This document shows positions 26,736 to 36,051 of a stretch of DNA of 64,000 bases, in pieces. Within the stretch, counting starts at the first letter, position 1. Each line of letters opens with the position of its first letter. This DNA comes from Bacillus sp. SORGH_AS_0510 (GTDB taxonomy: Bacteria > Bacillota > Bacilli > Bacillales > Cytobacillaceae), in contig NZ_JAUTAU010000001.1 in NCBI RefSeq assembly GCF_030818775.1, forward strand, positions 3,724,001-3,788,000, given 5' to 3'. The position numbers were made by a program, and so were the translations under genes. The notes under the pieces are model-generated. The model was given only the letters and a program-made list of their open reading frames with translations, searched no databases and was not told the DNA's origin.

Positions 26736-28037
26736 TTATTTTTTCAATACTTTATCTAATGCTCTTTGTGCCTCTTTTTGAGCATCCTTTAATGCTTCTT
26801 CTGCAGAAACACCTTCAATTTCCACTTTATCTGCTGCCTTTACTAATGCATCGTAAATTTTACCGCCAGTTGGATCAACAAATGGTGGAGTAGCGATTTG
26901 TGCCTGTTGTAAAGGAACATTGATTTGTGGATTCTTCTCAGCAAACTCTTTGTATGCGGGAACATCCTGTGCTGATTTTCTCACTGGAATATACCCAGAA
27001 TTAATTGACCAATCTGCAGTGTTTTCAGCATTTGTGAAGAATTTTAACCATTTAAATGCTGCTTTCTTTTCTTTCTCAGATGCTAGAGCAGGAATGGCAC
27101 CCATCTGTGCACCTGCATGTGGAGCTGCTTCATGACCTTCCCATCCCGGCTGTGGATATGCTGCTAAAATAGAGAAATCTAAATCTCCCTGGTCACCACT
27201 TGAACCCGTGTAACCTGCAGCACGCCCTTGCATTGCATCATCGATTGTCTTATACCAATATTCCCAGCCCTGACCATCATGATGGATTGTCATCGTCTTA
27301 TCCTCTTGGATTCCTTTTCTGAAAAACTCCCATGCTTTTACCCATTCTGGAGAATCGACTAACACCTTTTTACCATCTTCACTTAAATATTTTGCACCAT
27401 TACTAAGTGCTGCATCGATCATGTTATCTGGTCCCCACATTGGTGCCCAACCATAGACCTCTGTCTTATCTCCACTTTTCTTTGTTAATTGTTTTGTTAC
27501 TTCTGCAAATGATTCCCATGTCTTTAATTGTTCAGGAGCAATACCAGCCTTTTCAAACATGTCCTTACGATAATAAAGAACTTGTGTTGTTCCATAAAGT
27601 GGTAATGCATACTGCTCTCCATTAATTGTTCCTTGTTGATAAAAAGCATCTACAAAATCTTCTGGATGGAAGTCAGCATCCTCTTTTATGTATTTTGTTA
27701 GAGGCGCTAGTGTCCCTTTTTTCGCAAACGCATTCATTGGATCGTTTTTCAAAAGAATGGCAGCTGGAACCTTTTTAGCTGCAATAGCTGCTTGTAGCTT
27801 TTGTAGGGTTTCATCATATGAACCTTGTGCTACACCCTTAACCTTTACTTCGTTTTGGCTGGCATTAAATGCTTTAATTCTTTTTTCAACATTCTCACCA
27901 AGCTTACCACCTAATCCATACCAAAACTCAATTTCTACTGGTCCATTAGCAGATGACTTCTCTGAAGAACAGCCAGAAATCATCGAGACTAGTAATAAGA
28001 CAATCAAACTAAATATTCCAATCTTTCTTGTAAACAT
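26736..28037 (-). CDS. ABC transporter substrate-binding lipoprotein (family 1, UgpB-like)
   Basis: A 433-residue lipoprotein. The signal peptide LIVLLLVSMISGC ends in a lipobox with Cys as residue 23. The mature part begins with VEIEFWYGLGGKLGENVEKRIKAFN and contains the family 1 pattern YYRKDMFEKAGIAPEQLKTWEEF-like and GWEYW. The closest functional analogues bind sn-glycerol-3-phosphate or oligosaccharides. AAAAGGGGAG precedes the ATG. It follows the two permease genes and precedes the PHP hydrolase. No ATPase gene is nearby, so a shared MsmX/UgpC-type ATPase is expected (established for related bacillar importers). Confidence 0.88.
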   Translation of the reverse strand: MFTRKIGIFSLIVLLLVSMISGCSSEKSSANGPVEIEFWYGLGGKLGENVEKRIKAFNASQNEVKVKGVAQGSYDETLQKLQAAIAAKKVPAAILLKNDPMNAFAKKGTLAPLTKYIKEDADFHPEDFVDAFYQQGTINGEQYALPLYGTTQVLYYRKDMFEKAGIAPEQLKTWESFAEVTKQLTKKSGDKTEVYGWAPMWGPDNMIDAALSNGAKYLSEDGKKVLVDSPEWVKAWEFFRKGIQEDKTMTIHHDGQGWEYWYKTIDDAMQGRAAGYTGSSGDQGDLDFSILAAYPQPGWEGHEAAPHAGAQMGAIPALASEKEKKAAFKWLKFFTNAENTADWSINSGYIPVRKSAQDVPAYKEFAEKNPQINVPLQQAQIATPPFVDPTGGKIYDALVKAADKVEIEGVSAEEALKDAQKEAQRALDKVLKK

Positions 28038-28052
28038 CTTTTTCTCCCCTTT

Positions 28053-28883
28053 TTATCCTTTTAACCCCTGATCGCTAATGCCAGAGATAATCCACTTTTG
28101 AACGAATATAAATAAAATCAGCAGCGGCAAGACAGCAAAGGTACTTGCAGCCATGATCAGTGGCCATTGAATTCCATATGCACCTTCTTGAATAAAAAAT
28201 TGCCTTAGCCCTGTAGTAATTAACATCTTGCTTTCACTTGTTGTAATTAATGTTGGCCATAGATAATTATTATAGTTTTGGACAAAACTGATTAGCGCAA
28301 AGGTAATGAACGTTGCTTTCGTCGTTGGAAATATAATCTTCCAAATAATAGTCCAGTGTGTTGCTCCATCTACCCTTGCCGCCTCAATTAGTTCCTTTGG
28401 AACCTGGAGGAATGCCTGCCTGAACAGAAAAATCCCAAAAACACTACACGCATTCGATAAAATAAGTCCTTTATACGTATCTAGTAAATTAAAATCAGCT
28501 AAAATGACGTAACTTGGTACATATGTAGCCGCTACCGGCAGCATATAGGTAATCAAAATAATGGAAAACAATAGATTTCTTCCTTTAAAACGCAATTGTG
28601 TAAATGCATAGGCAATCATTGCTGAATTAACGATTTGGATAAGGATAATCATCGTTGCGGTAAAGACACTATTGAAAATATATTGATTAAATGGTGCCAT
28701 GGACCATGCTTCAGCAAAGTGATTCCACATTGGCTTCTCCGGCCATAAAGTGGGTGGAAACTGCCAAATTTCATCCTTCGTTTTTAGCGCACTTACCACC
28801 ATCCATAAGAAAGGAAATACCATCATGATGCTAATGAAGATCAAAACTACATGCCTTGCTAGTAAAATAGGTACTTTTTTCAA
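28053..28883 (-). CDS. ABC transporter permease, MalG/UgpE type
   Basis: A 276-residue inner permease with six helices and the EAA loop ELIEAARVDGATHWTIIWKIIFPTTKA, which contacts the ATPase. The frame opens at ATG 28922 inside the preceding permease gene, but AAAGGGGGG with 8-nt spacing points to the TTG at 28883 (start MKKVPILLARHVV). That leaves a 20-bp gap to the upstream gene rather than an overlap. It works with the UgpA-like permease and the lipoprotein to import a sugar or glycerophosphodiester-type solute. Confidence 0.9.
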   Translation of the reverse strand: MKKVPILLARHVVLIFISIMMVFPFLWMVVSALKTKDEIWQFPPTLWPEKPMWNHFAEAWSMAPFNQYIFNSVFTATMIILIQIVNSAMIAYAFTQLRFKGRNLLFSIILITYMLPVAATYVPSYVILADFNLLDTYKGLILSNACSVFGIFLFRQAFLQVPKELIEAARVDGATHWTIIWKIIFPTTKATFITFALISFVQNYNNYLWPTLITTSESKMLITTGLRQFFIQEGAYGIQWPLIMAASTFAVLPLLILFIFVQKWIISGISDQGLKG

Positions 28884-28903
28884 CTCACTAGCCCCCCTTT
28901 CTT

Positions 28904-29833
28904 TTATTGGTAATGCACCCAACGTTTGGATAATAGAAACTGTATGAACGAAAATACCGCAGTAATCAACACTAAAAGAATGGCCGTTGCGGTTGCCTTA
29001 CCCATGTTAAATTCCTCAAACGCTGTTTGGTAATAGAAATAAAGCATGGTTCGAGTACTTCCAGCTGGACCTCCTTGAGTTAGCACTTGAATTTGGTCAT
29101 AAGCCTGGAGTGCGTCAATTGAGGTAATGACTACTAGGAATAGGGTTGTTGGTGAAATGATTGGAACCGTAATATGTACAAATCGACGCCATTTACTTGC
29201 TCCATCTAATGAAGCCGCTTCATAAAGACTAACAGGAACCTTTTTCAATGCATTTAAGTAAAAAATCATTGTCCAACCTATCCCTTTCCAAATGCTAACG
29301 ATGATTACAGCTGGCATAGCCCAAGTTGAGCTGGAAGTCCAATCTAGACCTGGAAGGTGAAGTATGTTAAGGACCCAATTGGCAAATCCTACTTTCGGTT
29401 CATAAATCCATGACCATACAATGGAAACGGCGACAGTGGGAGTTACCCATGGTGAAAATATTAATGTTCGATAAATCCCCATGCCCTTACTCTTTCCACT
29501 TACTAACAAAGCCAGCAATAAGCCTCCTGCAACACAGGGAATGACAACTCCCATTGAAAACACAAATGTATTTAAGAGAACGGAGTAAAAGGTTGGATCG
29601 GTTAATAGGTCTGTATAATTACTAATGCCAACAAATTCATAATCGGGGCTTACATAGTCCCAATTTGTAAAACTTATAAGCAAGGATTTTCCCATTGGGT
29701 AAACCCAGAAGATTATCAATGGAACAATGGCTGGTAGTATAAACAGGAAGGGAGCAAAAGAGAAGGTTTTCCTTCTTTCCTTTTTTTCTATTAAACTCTT
29801 ACTCTGGTTTAGTTTTGCAACTGGTGTACTCAC
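28904..29833 (-). CDS. ABC transporter permease, MalF/UgpA type
   Basis: A 309-residue permease with six helices and the EAA loop LYEAASLDGASKWRRFVHITVPIISP. The start is a GTG at 29833 behind AAAGGGGTG. It is the first gene of the importer operon (permease - permease - binding protein - PHP hydrolase). A perfect 15-bp palindrome 46 bp upstream could be the operator. Confidence 0.9.
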   Translation of the reverse strand: MSTPVAKLNQSKSLIEKKERRKTFSFAPFLFILPAIVPLIIFWVYPMGKSLLISFTNWDYVSPDYEFVGISNYTDLLTDPTFYSVLLNTFVFSMGVVIPCVAGGLLLALLVSGKSKGMGIYRTLIFSPWVTPTVAVSIVWSWIYEPKVGFANWVLNILHLPGLDWTSSSTWAMPAVIIVSIWKGIGWTMIFYLNALKKVPVSLYEAASLDGASKWRRFVHITVPIISPTTLFLVVITSIDALQAYDQIQVLTQGGPAGSTRTMLYFYYQTAFEEFNMGKATATAILLVLITAVFSFIQFLLSKRWVHYQ

Positions 29834-29879
29834 ACGATCACCCCTTTCTTCAATTTATGAATTCATTTATATTTTATAC

Positions 29880-29894
29880 ATTCAATTTTTGAAT
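29880..29894. promoter_or_regulatory. Palindrome upstream of the ABC importer operon
   Basis: ATTCAATTTTTGAAT is a perfect inverted repeat (6-bp arms, 3-bp centre) in the promoter region of the importer. It could be a repressor site; no regulator gene is adjacent. Confidence 0.4.
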
Positions 29895-29997
29895 ACGTTT
29901 TTATCTTACCAAGGGTTTCCTCATATGTAAACAGAAAATGTAAAAAAATTGTCACATTTCCTGTTTTTTTGTCCCGGGAAATTTTCCATGCACAAAA

Positions 29998-30022
29998 AAA
30001 CCGCTTGATGTCCAAGCGGTTT
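29998..30022 (-). terminator. Terminator of the pab-nucleotidyltransferase transcript
   Basis: AAACCGCTTG pairs with CAAGCGGTTT around a 5-nt loop; on the minus strand T residues follow. Confidence 0.88.
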
Positions 30023-30031
30023 CTACCTAGT

Positions 30032-30802
30032 TCATTTCCATACTTCCTCTAGCACTTCTCTGAATAACTCGTCTAATAATGGGGTTATATTATCTTTCGA
30101 ACCTTTTAATGATTTAGTATATTCTTCCAACCGAAAAATTTCTTTCTCAATAAAATCGTTAATTACTGGAAGCTTTTGTTCGAGGCTCAACTCCTCCCCA
30201 CTCATTTTTCTATTTAATAATATGAGGACTTGGTGTTTAAGCTCCCCTTCTTCAATTAAATCTTCGACCAAATTCAGGAACAGGATAGGCGGCACAGAGT
30301 TATATTTTTCAATCCACATGCAAGCCAGTATTGGTCGTAGGACATAAAAATATTTCTTAATTTTTACTTGCTCTCCTTGTAGGTAATCACGATAATTGCC
30401 CTTCGCCATGTTTAAATAATGATAAAGTGCAGACTGCGGCAGGAAAACCTTCTCTTGGATTACCTTCATTTTATCTACAAGGGAAAACGCTTGATAGTAG
30501 ACAATACCAGAATGCAGCCACTCCATTAATGGCGGATTGGATTTTCTAAAAAGCTTGAGAGCTTTTCGTAATTCCCAGCCGTTCATATCGAGGAGGTCAT
30601 TGATGGGCAATTCGATCACATCACGCTTTTCATCAATACTTAAATACCACTCTTGTCTATGCACATAAATAAACCGGACATCATAATCACTATCCTTGGA
30701 TGGAAATCCCCATGCCCTGCTGCCTGATTCTACTACATAGCAGATTTTTATATCATGCTGCTCTTCCAGTCTTTTAATTTCTTCAAGTATTCGTTCCTTC
30801 AA
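30032..30802 (-). CDS. YcgL-like nucleotidyltransferase-fold protein
   Basis: A 256-residue protein with the minimal nucleotidyltransferase signature ESGSRAWGFPSKDSDYDVRFIYV at residues 25-47 (Gly-Ser then two Asp). It resembles B. subtilis YcgL, a predicted nucleotidyltransferase with no proven substrate. The start is a TTG at 30802 behind GGAGGG, and it begins one base after the pabC stop, so it is probably co-transcribed with the pab genes; a functional link to folate is not evident. Confidence 0.8.
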   Translation of the reverse strand: MKERILEEIKRLEEQHDIKICYVVESGSRAWGFPSKDSDYDVRFIYVHRQEWYLSIDEKRDVIELPINDLLDMNGWELRKALKLFRKSNPPLMEWLHSGIVYYQAFSLVDKMKVIQEKVFLPQSALYHYLNMAKGNYRDYLQGEQVKIKKYFYVLRPILACMWIEKYNSVPPILFLNLVEDLIEEGELKHQVLILLNRKMSGEELSLEQKLPVINDFIEKEIFRLEEYTKSLKGSKDNITPLLDELFREVLEEVWK

Positions 30803-30803
30803 A

Positions 30804-31670
30804 CTACACCCTCCCTACTGAGTGTCTGGACCAAAGATTCTTACTATATTGGCGATAATCCTGATGGAACTGCTGAACCCACGAACCCTCTTTACCAGGA
30901 TAGTTGCGTCCTTCAAAAGATGTAATTGGGACGATTTCTTGAATGGAATTAGTGACAAACATTTCATCAGCTTCTAGTGCTTCCTCAACTGAATAATGCC
31001 CCTCTCGAATCTGCAAATTATTTTTCCAGCCTAATTTAATGACAAACTGGCGGGTAATTCCATTTAAGATGCCGGTATGTAAAGAAGGTGAATATAAGAC
31101 ATTTCCTTTAATCCAAAAAAGATTAGAAACAATGCCTTCAGCTAAATATCCTTGCTCACTTAGAAAAATTCCTTCTACATCTGGAAAATCGCCAATTTCT
31201 CTTTTTGCCAATACATTATTTAAATAATGATGGGACTTTAAACGTTGATTCCCTTCAGGGCTGTTCCGCTTTACTTTCAACAGTACTGCCTTTTTTTCAA
31301 TTAATCCCCCTGAAGGTGGTAATGGCTTAGGAAAAATAATCATATTCGGCTGGAGGTAAGGTTCTACCTGTAATCCCACTTCGCCTAATCCGGCAGAGAC
31401 ATTTAGGCGAATGTAAGCATTTGTCAGCTGGTTTTTTTCTAATAATTCCTGCAAAATATTATTGATTTCTTTCCGTGTATATTGCTGCTGTATCAAAATT
31501 TCTGCTAATCCCTGATTCAGCCGCTCTAGATGGTCATCTAGTAAAAATGGATGCCCGTCATACACCCGGAACGTTTCAAATAAACCGATGCCATATAAAA
31601 AACCATGATCAAATGGAGAAATCTTCGCATCTTCTTTATTGATAAAATGGCCGTTTAAGTAGATCAACAT
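30804..31670 (-). CDS. pabC: 4-amino-4-deoxychorismate lyase
   Basis: A fold-type IV PLP enzyme of 288 residues that releases pyruvate from aminodeoxychorismate to give p-aminobenzoate for folate synthesis. Typical features are FDHGFLYGIGLFETFRVYDG near the N-terminus, the PLP Lys in QRLKSHHYLNNVLAKRE, EGIVSNLFWIKG and HTGILNGITRQ. The start is the ATG at 31670 (MLIYLNGHF), which overlaps the pabA stop; the longer frame to 31739 is not used. pabB-pabA-pabC are transcribed in that order. Confidence 0.92.
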   Translation of the reverse strand: MLIYLNGHFINKEDAKISPFDHGFLYGIGLFETFRVYDGHPFLLDDHLERLNQGLAEILIQQQYTRKEINNILQELLEKNQLTNAYIRLNVSAGLGEVGLQVEPYLQPNMIIFPKPLPPSGGLIEKKAVLLKVKRNSPEGNQRLKSHHYLNNVLAKREIGDFPDVEGIFLSEQGYLAEGIVSNLFWIKGNVLYSPSLHTGILNGITRQFVIKLGWKNNLQIREGHYSVEEALEADEMFVTNSIQEIVPITSFEGRNYPGKEGSWVQQFHQDYRQYSKNLWSRHSVGRV

Positions 31671-31671
31671 G

Positions 31672-32265
31672 TTAGTTTTCCTTAAGAATAGCAGTATGTT
31701 TGTAGTGATCAACGAAGTTTTGCAACAACTCTTTCCCACAGGTCGTCATGATGGATTCTGGATGGAACTGTACGCCCTCAATCGGAAGGTCCTTATGGCG
31801 AATCGCCATGATTTCCCCTTCTTTCGTCCAAGCGGAGATTTCAAAGCAATCCGGCAACGTTTCTCTTTTTACAATTAACGAGTGATAGCGTGTGGCTGGA
31901 AAAGGATTCGGCAACCCTTGAAACATCGTCTTCCCATCGTGGTACATCTCAGATGTTTTTCCATGCATAAGCCTCTCTGCCTGGACTACTTGTCCACCAA
32001 AAGCTTGAGCAATTGCTTGTTGACCTAGACAAACGCCAAAAATCGGAATTTTACCAGCGAAAAATCTGATTGCCTCCAAACTGATTCCCGCTTCATTCGG
32101 ACTACACGGCCCTGGAGAAACCATTAAAAATTCAGGGTGCAGCTTCTCGATCTCATCGATTGAGGTTTGATTGTTGCGTTTTACAACTAATTCTTCCCCA
32201 AGTTCACCCAGGTACTGAACTAAGTTAAAGGTAAAGGAATCATAATTATCAATCATAAAAATCAT
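31672..32265 (-). CDS. pabA: Aminodeoxychorismate/anthranilate synthase glutamine amidotransferase
   Basis: A 197-residue class I glutamine amidotransferase that supplies ammonia to PabB. The triad is visible: Cys in [15 protein letters not shown] (about residue 79) and His-Glu in [10 protein letters not shown]. In B. subtilis the single PabA/TrpG also serves anthranilate synthase; that may hold here, since no trp operon is adjacent. GGAGGAG precedes the ATG, formed by the last codons of pabB. Confidence 0.95.
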   Translation of the reverse strand: MIFMIDNYDSFTFNLVQYLGELGEELVVKRNNQTSIDEIEKLHPEFLMVSPGPCSPNEAGISLEAIRFFAGKIPIFGVCLGQQAIAQAFGGQVVQAERLMHGKTSEMYHDGKTMFQGLPNPFPATRYHSLIVKRETLPDCFEISAWTKEGEIMAIRHKDLPIEGVQFHPESIMTTCGKELLQNFVDHYKHTAILKEN

Positions 32266-32271
32266 CGTTGC

Positions 32272-33663
32272 TTACTCCTCCGCCATTTCTTTTGCTTTCC
32301 ATAAAGCCGCTGCTTTTTTCATAGATTCTTTATATTCATGTTTAGGATTCGAATCGATGACAATGCCTGCACCTGCTTGCACATGTGCCATCCCATCCTT
32401 CACAAGCATGGTTCGGATAATAATATTTAATTCTAAGTCGCCACTAAAATCAATCCAGCCAAGTGATCCAGTATATACACCCCGTTGAACGGGCTCCAAC
32501 TCTTCGATGATCTCCATCGTTCGCACTTTCGGAGCACCAGTTATCGTTCCGCCAGGGAAGACCGCGTCAATAATATCAAAGCACGACTTTTCTTCAGCCA
32601 ATTCCCCTCTCACATTGGAAACAATATGCATCACATGAGAGTATTTTTCTATAGTCATAAATTCATTGACCTCAACCGTTCCGTATCTGCAAACTCTGCC
32701 AAGGTCATTTCGTTCTAAATCCACAAGCATAACGTGCTCTGCTCGCTCTTTTTCGTTTTCAATTAATTCGTTAGCGAGTGCAATATCTTCTTCATGGTCC
32801 TTCCCTCTTGAACGCGTCCCTGCGATGGGCCTTGTACTTACTTCTAATCCATCTTTTTTCACAAGAAGTTCTGGTGATCCACTGACAAGCTGAAATTTTG
32901 GTGTATGCATATACCCCATATACGGTGATGGATTCAAGGTCCTTAATTGTTCATACACGTCAATCGCTTGTACTCCCATCGGTTTTGATTGACGCACCGC
33001 CAGATTAACCTGGAATACATCCCCTTGTGAAATATAGTGTTGAACTTTCCTAACTGCCTGTTGAAACTCCTCTTCGGTCATCGAAACCTGCAACTGATTT
33101 AAATCCTTTACAGTTTCTCGAGCATTTGGTACAGAAGGTATTTCCTCAAGCCAGCGTTTTTCCCAGTATCCTAATCGTTGATCTGTTCCTTCATCATTTT
33201 CTGCCAAGAGGAAAGTCCACAGCAGGTTTTCCTGATGGTCAAACACAAACCACTCCTTAACAATGAAAAAGTAGATTTCCGGAATGCCAAGGTCGTCTTT
33301 TGCTATACTAGGAAGTTGTTCTATATAACGAGCATAATCGTAGCTGATGTACCCAATTGCTCCTCCAAGGAAGCTAGGGAGCCCTTCTATTTTATCAACC
33401 TGATACTGGTTCATCCATTCCTTGAGTAAGTGAAGGGGGTTCCCTTCCAACTTTTGGTGACCGCTTTCATTTTGAATTTCGAGCTCATGATTTTTCCCTT
33501 TGAAAATGGTCTCAGGTTGAAATGCAGCAATGCTGTATCTTCCGCCGCGACCACTCTCGAGAAGCACATGATGTGTATAATTTTCAGCAAGTGCACGGTA
33601 CTGTTTAAAAAACCTTGAATAGGTGTAAGGAATTTTTTTACTATATAAATGAAGCTTCTTCAA
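32272..33663 (-). CDS. pabB: Aminodeoxychorismate synthase component I
   Basis: A chorismate-binding enzyme of 463 residues. The N-terminal domain (about 1-180) leads to the catalytic domain with VSGSPELLVKKDG, RPIAGTRSRGKDHEED, ERAEHVMLVDLERNDLGRV, FPGGTITGAPKVRTMEII and QAGAGIVIDS. The Pro-Ile-Ala-Gly-Thr stretch with its neighbours is typical for PabB/TrpE proteins. The open frame extends to 33789, but that part crosses a repeat hairpin; the TTG at 33663 behind AGGAGTG is the likely start (MKKLHLYSKK). Confidence 0.92.
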   Translation of the reverse strand: MKKLHLYSKKIPYTYSRFFKQYRALAENYTHHVLLESGRGGRYSIAAFQPETIFKGKNHELEIQNESGHQKLEGNPLHLLKEWMNQYQVDKIEGLPSFLGGAIGYISYDYARYIEQLPSIAKDDLGIPEIYFFIVKEWFVFDHQENLLWTFLLAENDEGTDQRLGYWEKRWLEEIPSVPNARETVKDLNQLQVSMTEEEFQQAVRKVQHYISQGDVFQVNLAVRQSKPMGVQAIDVYEQLRTLNPSPYMGYMHTPKFQLVSGSPELLVKKDGLEVSTRPIAGTRSRGKDHEEDIALANELIENEKERAEHVMLVDLERNDLGRVCRYGTVEVNEFMTIEKYSHVMHIVSNVRGELAEEKSCFDIIDAVFPGGTITGAPKVRTMEIIEELEPVQRGVYTGSLGWIDFSGDLELNIIIRTMLVKDGMAHVQAGAGIVIDSNPKHEYKESMKKAAALWKAKEMAEE

Positions 33664-33709
33664 CCAATTCACTCCTATACTTTTCTCTTTTTTCATCATA
33701 CTTGAAAAG

Positions 33710-33746
33710 GGTGTCAGGCACCACACAAAGAGTGGTACCTGACACC
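33710..33746. repeat. Short inverted-repeat element (GTGTCAGGCACC type)
   Basis: GGTGTCAGGCACCAC and GTGGTACCTGACACC form a 15-bp stem with one mismatch and a short loop. This hairpin is a familiar dispersed element in Bacillus and Geobacillus genomes. It lies upstream of pabB. Confidence 0.75.
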
Positions 33747-33776
33747 TAAATTTTTCATCCAGATCAAACGGACAAG

Positions 33777-33803
33777 AAGCCCCATCCATTTTGGATAGGG
33801 CTT
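33777..33803. terminator. Hairpin terminator after the IDEAL gene
   Basis: AAGCCCCATCCA and TGGATAGGGCTT pair with one mismatch around TTT; it separates the IDEAL gene from pabB. Confidence 0.7.
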
Positions 33804-33835
33804 TCTTTAACTGATTAGATTCATTAGTAAGTGTT

Positions 33836-34030
33836 CTAAGAAATCTTCTTTAATTCTTCAGTAAGTTTCATGAATAGTTCCTTGTTTCCTTCTATTAACG
33901 TTTGGTCGATTTCCTTTCGGATTTTCTCCTTTTTGAATTCAAGCAGGACATTGTTTAGAAACATCTCAGCAACTACAGCATCTGCGTTCTCATCCGAATG
34001 TTGTGGTGAATTTAGTAATTTCTTTTCCAT
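33836..34030 (-). CDS. Small IDEAL-domain protein
   Basis: A 64-residue acidic/basic helical protein. The C-terminal half (FKKEKIRKEIDQTLIEGNKELFMKLTEELKK) has the IDEAL-domain pattern (D-x-x-L then F), which in bacilli is found in small proteins and in ComK-related factors. AAGGAG with 9-nt spacing selects the ATG at 34030; the longer frame to 34090 has no site. Its role is not known. Confidence 0.75.
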   Translation of the reverse strand: MEKKLLNSPQHSDENADAVVAEMFLNNVLLEFKKEKIRKEIDQTLIEGNKELFMKLTEELKKIS

Positions 34031-34215
34031 GGAAATCAACTCCTTGAGCTTTTTTTCATTATACAAGGAGTTTTCTAAAAATTCAAACACTTTATTTTGG
34101 AAAATTTAAAAAATTTTAGGTTCATTATATTTGTTAGGATTTTTTGGTGTGAACGGAAAAAAATTAGGGAATAGTAACTTCAACTAACTTTTGAAGGAAT
34201 AGGAGGAAAATATGT

Positions 34216-35064
34216 ATGGAACAAACCGCCTTAACTGGCTATCATCCGGTCAATAACATCGATGTTTATTATGAGTTTTATCCGAATCCAAAATCCGAGC
34301 GTACTTTTGTTTTATTGCATGGTTTTCTTTCTTCCACCTTTACGTTTCGCCACCTCATTTCGTTACTAAAAAAGGAATATCAAGTGTTATCGATTGATCT
34401 TCCCCCATTTGGAAAAAGTGCAAAGTGTAACCGTTATGTGTATTCCTATAAAAACCTTGCACAAACTGTAATTAATTTAACGGAATCATTAGGATTAAAA
34501 AAGATGACCTTTATTGGCCATTCAATGGGGGGGCAGATTGTGCTGAATATCCTTCATATGATGCCTGATCTCGCTGACAAAGCTATACTTCTTTGCAGCT
34601 CAGCCTATCTTAAACGTTCAAAGTTGCCTTTAGTTCTGACAAGCTACATTCCCTACTTCCACCTTTTTGTAAAGTATTGGTTCGCAAGAACGGGTGTGAA
34701 GAAAAACCTGCAGGAGGCACTCTATAACCACTCCATCATCAATGATGAGATGATCAATGGTTATCTTCAACCATTTTTACAAGATGAAATCTTCATCGCA
34801 CTGACAAGGATGATTCGTGACCGTGAAGGAGACTTGCCACCTGAGGCTCTTAAACAAATAAAAACTCCATGCTTACTGCTTTGGGGTGACCACGATAACT
34901 CCATGCCGCTAAAAGTCGGAGAAAAATTAAACAAGGATTTAGTGAACTCTGAGTTAGTCGTATTAAAAGAAACGGGTCATGCGCTGCCAGAGGAGCGGCC
35001 ATTTGAAGTATTTGAATATATCAAAGGATTTTTAGAAAAATTCCAACCGGCAGCTGACCATTGA
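34216..35064 (+). CDS. Alpha/beta hydrolase
   Basis: A 282-residue hydrolase with LLHGFLSSTFTF (oxyanion region), GHSMGG as nucleophile elbow, GDHDNSMP as acid region and ETGHALPEERP with the catalytic His. AGGAGG lies 9 nt before the ATG. It is monocistronic on the plus strand. It is not closely related to the PHA-locus hydrolases. The substrate is unknown. Confidence 0.82.
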   Translation: MEQTALTGYHPVNNIDVYYEFYPNPKSERTFVLLHGFLSSTFTFRHLISLLKKEYQVLSIDLPPFGKSAKCNRYVYSYKNLAQTVINLTESLGLKKMTFIGHSMGGQIVLNILHMMPDLADKAILLCSSAYLKRSKLPLVLTSYIPYFHLFVKYWFARTGVKKNLQEALYNHSIINDEMINGYLQPFLQDEIFIALTRMIRDREGDLPPEALKQIKTPCLLLWGDHDNSMPLKVGEKLNKDLVNSELVVLKETGHALPEERPFEVFEYIKGFLEKFQPAADH

Positions 35065-35148
35065 AACGGCTAGCTGCCAGTAAAAGAACAAAGGCTCTTT
35101 TTTAAAACATTATTGCTTTCCGATACTTTTTTAAAGATCATTCTAAAA

Positions 35149-35290
35149 ATAGACGGAGGAATTCCGCTTATTTGATTTTAAAACGCAAAAATTGGTCACT
35201 TTTCTTTGAATAACCGGAAAAACTCCGCTAATCTATATCAAAATAAGCTCACTTTTGCAAAATAACCGGAAATTCTCCGTTTATTGGTTA
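35149..35290. repeat. Intergenic element C, copy 1
   Basis: This gap of about 390 bp (35065-35451) contains no gene. Two units start with ATAACCGGAA at 35210 and 35262, exactly 52 bp apart, and a first one with ATAGACGG at 35149 (61 bp before the second). Each unit holds a short palindrome such as CGGAAATTCTCCG followed by a T-rich tail. A related pair lies at 60202-60280. Confidence 0.7.
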
Positions 35291-35417
35291 CTCTTCTAAG
35301 ATGGCAATTCAATTAGCCAGCTTTTTCGTAGTGTAGCTATGTCTCTAAATGAATAAACTTCCGCTTTTCTTCCATAACAACATTGTTTAAGAAAACAGCC
35401 AAAACAATAGAAAAAAA

Positions 35418-35443
35418 GCCAGATGCACGGTTTCTACACTGGC
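35418..35443 (-). terminator. Terminator of desKR
   Basis: GCCAG and CTGGC close a stem with imperfect inner pairing; on the minus strand the stem is followed by TTTTTTT. Confidence 0.75.
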
Positions 35444-35451
35444 CATGTTCC

Positions 35452-36051
35452 TTATTTAAACCAGCCCTTTTCTTTGGACTGAGTAATTGCTTCAATGCGA
35501 TTCTTTACTTCTAATTTATCTAAGATAATGGAGATATAGTTTCGAACTGTTCCTGTTTTAATACTGAGCTCTTCTGCAATTTCTTTCGTATTTTTTCCAT
35601 CCGCAACGAGCTCTAACACTTCCCTTTCTCTGTCCGTTAATGGATTTTCCTCCCCGTACACATCATCCATTAATTCAGGAGCGTAAATACGTCTGCCAGC
35701 CATAACACTACGGATGGAACTAGCCAATTCCTCACTCGGACTATCCTTCAACAAGTAGCCACTCACCCCAGCCTTTAGTGCGCGTTGAAAATACCCAGTT
35801 CTGGCAAAGGTCGTTAATATGATTACTTTACAGCCAACACCTTTTAACTCTTCCGCTGCTTCTAAACCGGTTTTCCCAGGCATTTCAATGTCCATAATAC
35901 AGACATCCGGCTTTAGTTTTTTTACAAGCGTGACAGCTTCTTCCCCATTCGAAGCCTTTCCGACTACTTCCATATCCTCTTCTAAATTAAGCAGTGAACC
36001 AAATGCACCTAACAGCATTTGTTGATCTTCGGCGATTACAATTTTAATCAT
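35452..36051 (-). CDS. desR: Response regulator DesR
   Basis: A 199-residue NarL-type response regulator. The receiver has the acidic pocket (AEDQQ) and phosphoacceptor Asp54 (VCIMDIEMPG), the same number as in B. subtilis DesR. The LuxR-type HTH (LTDREREVLELVADGKNTKEIA) fills the C-terminus. DesR activates the membrane fatty-acid desaturase gene after cold shock. It overlaps desK by 4 bp. No desaturase gene lies in the window. Confidence 0.9.
   Translation of the reverse strand: MIKIVIAEDQQMLLGAFGSLLNLEEDMEVVGKASNGEEAVTLVKKLKPDVCIMDIEMPGKTGLEAAEELKGVGCKVIILTTFARTGYFQRALKAGVSGYLLKDSPSEELASSIRSVMAGRRIYAPELMDDVYGEENPLTDREREVLELVADGKNTKEIAEELSIKTGTVRNYISIILDKLEVKNRIEAITQSKEKGWFK

Noticed and set aside
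29925..29945. Possible CcpA (cre) site TGTAAACAGAAAATG before the ABC importer
   Set aside because: It lacks the central CG and the symmetric right half of the cre consensus.
33664..33789. N-terminal extension of the pabB frame
   Set aside because: It crosses the GTGTCAGG hairpin element; the TTG at 33663 is preceded by AGGAGTG.
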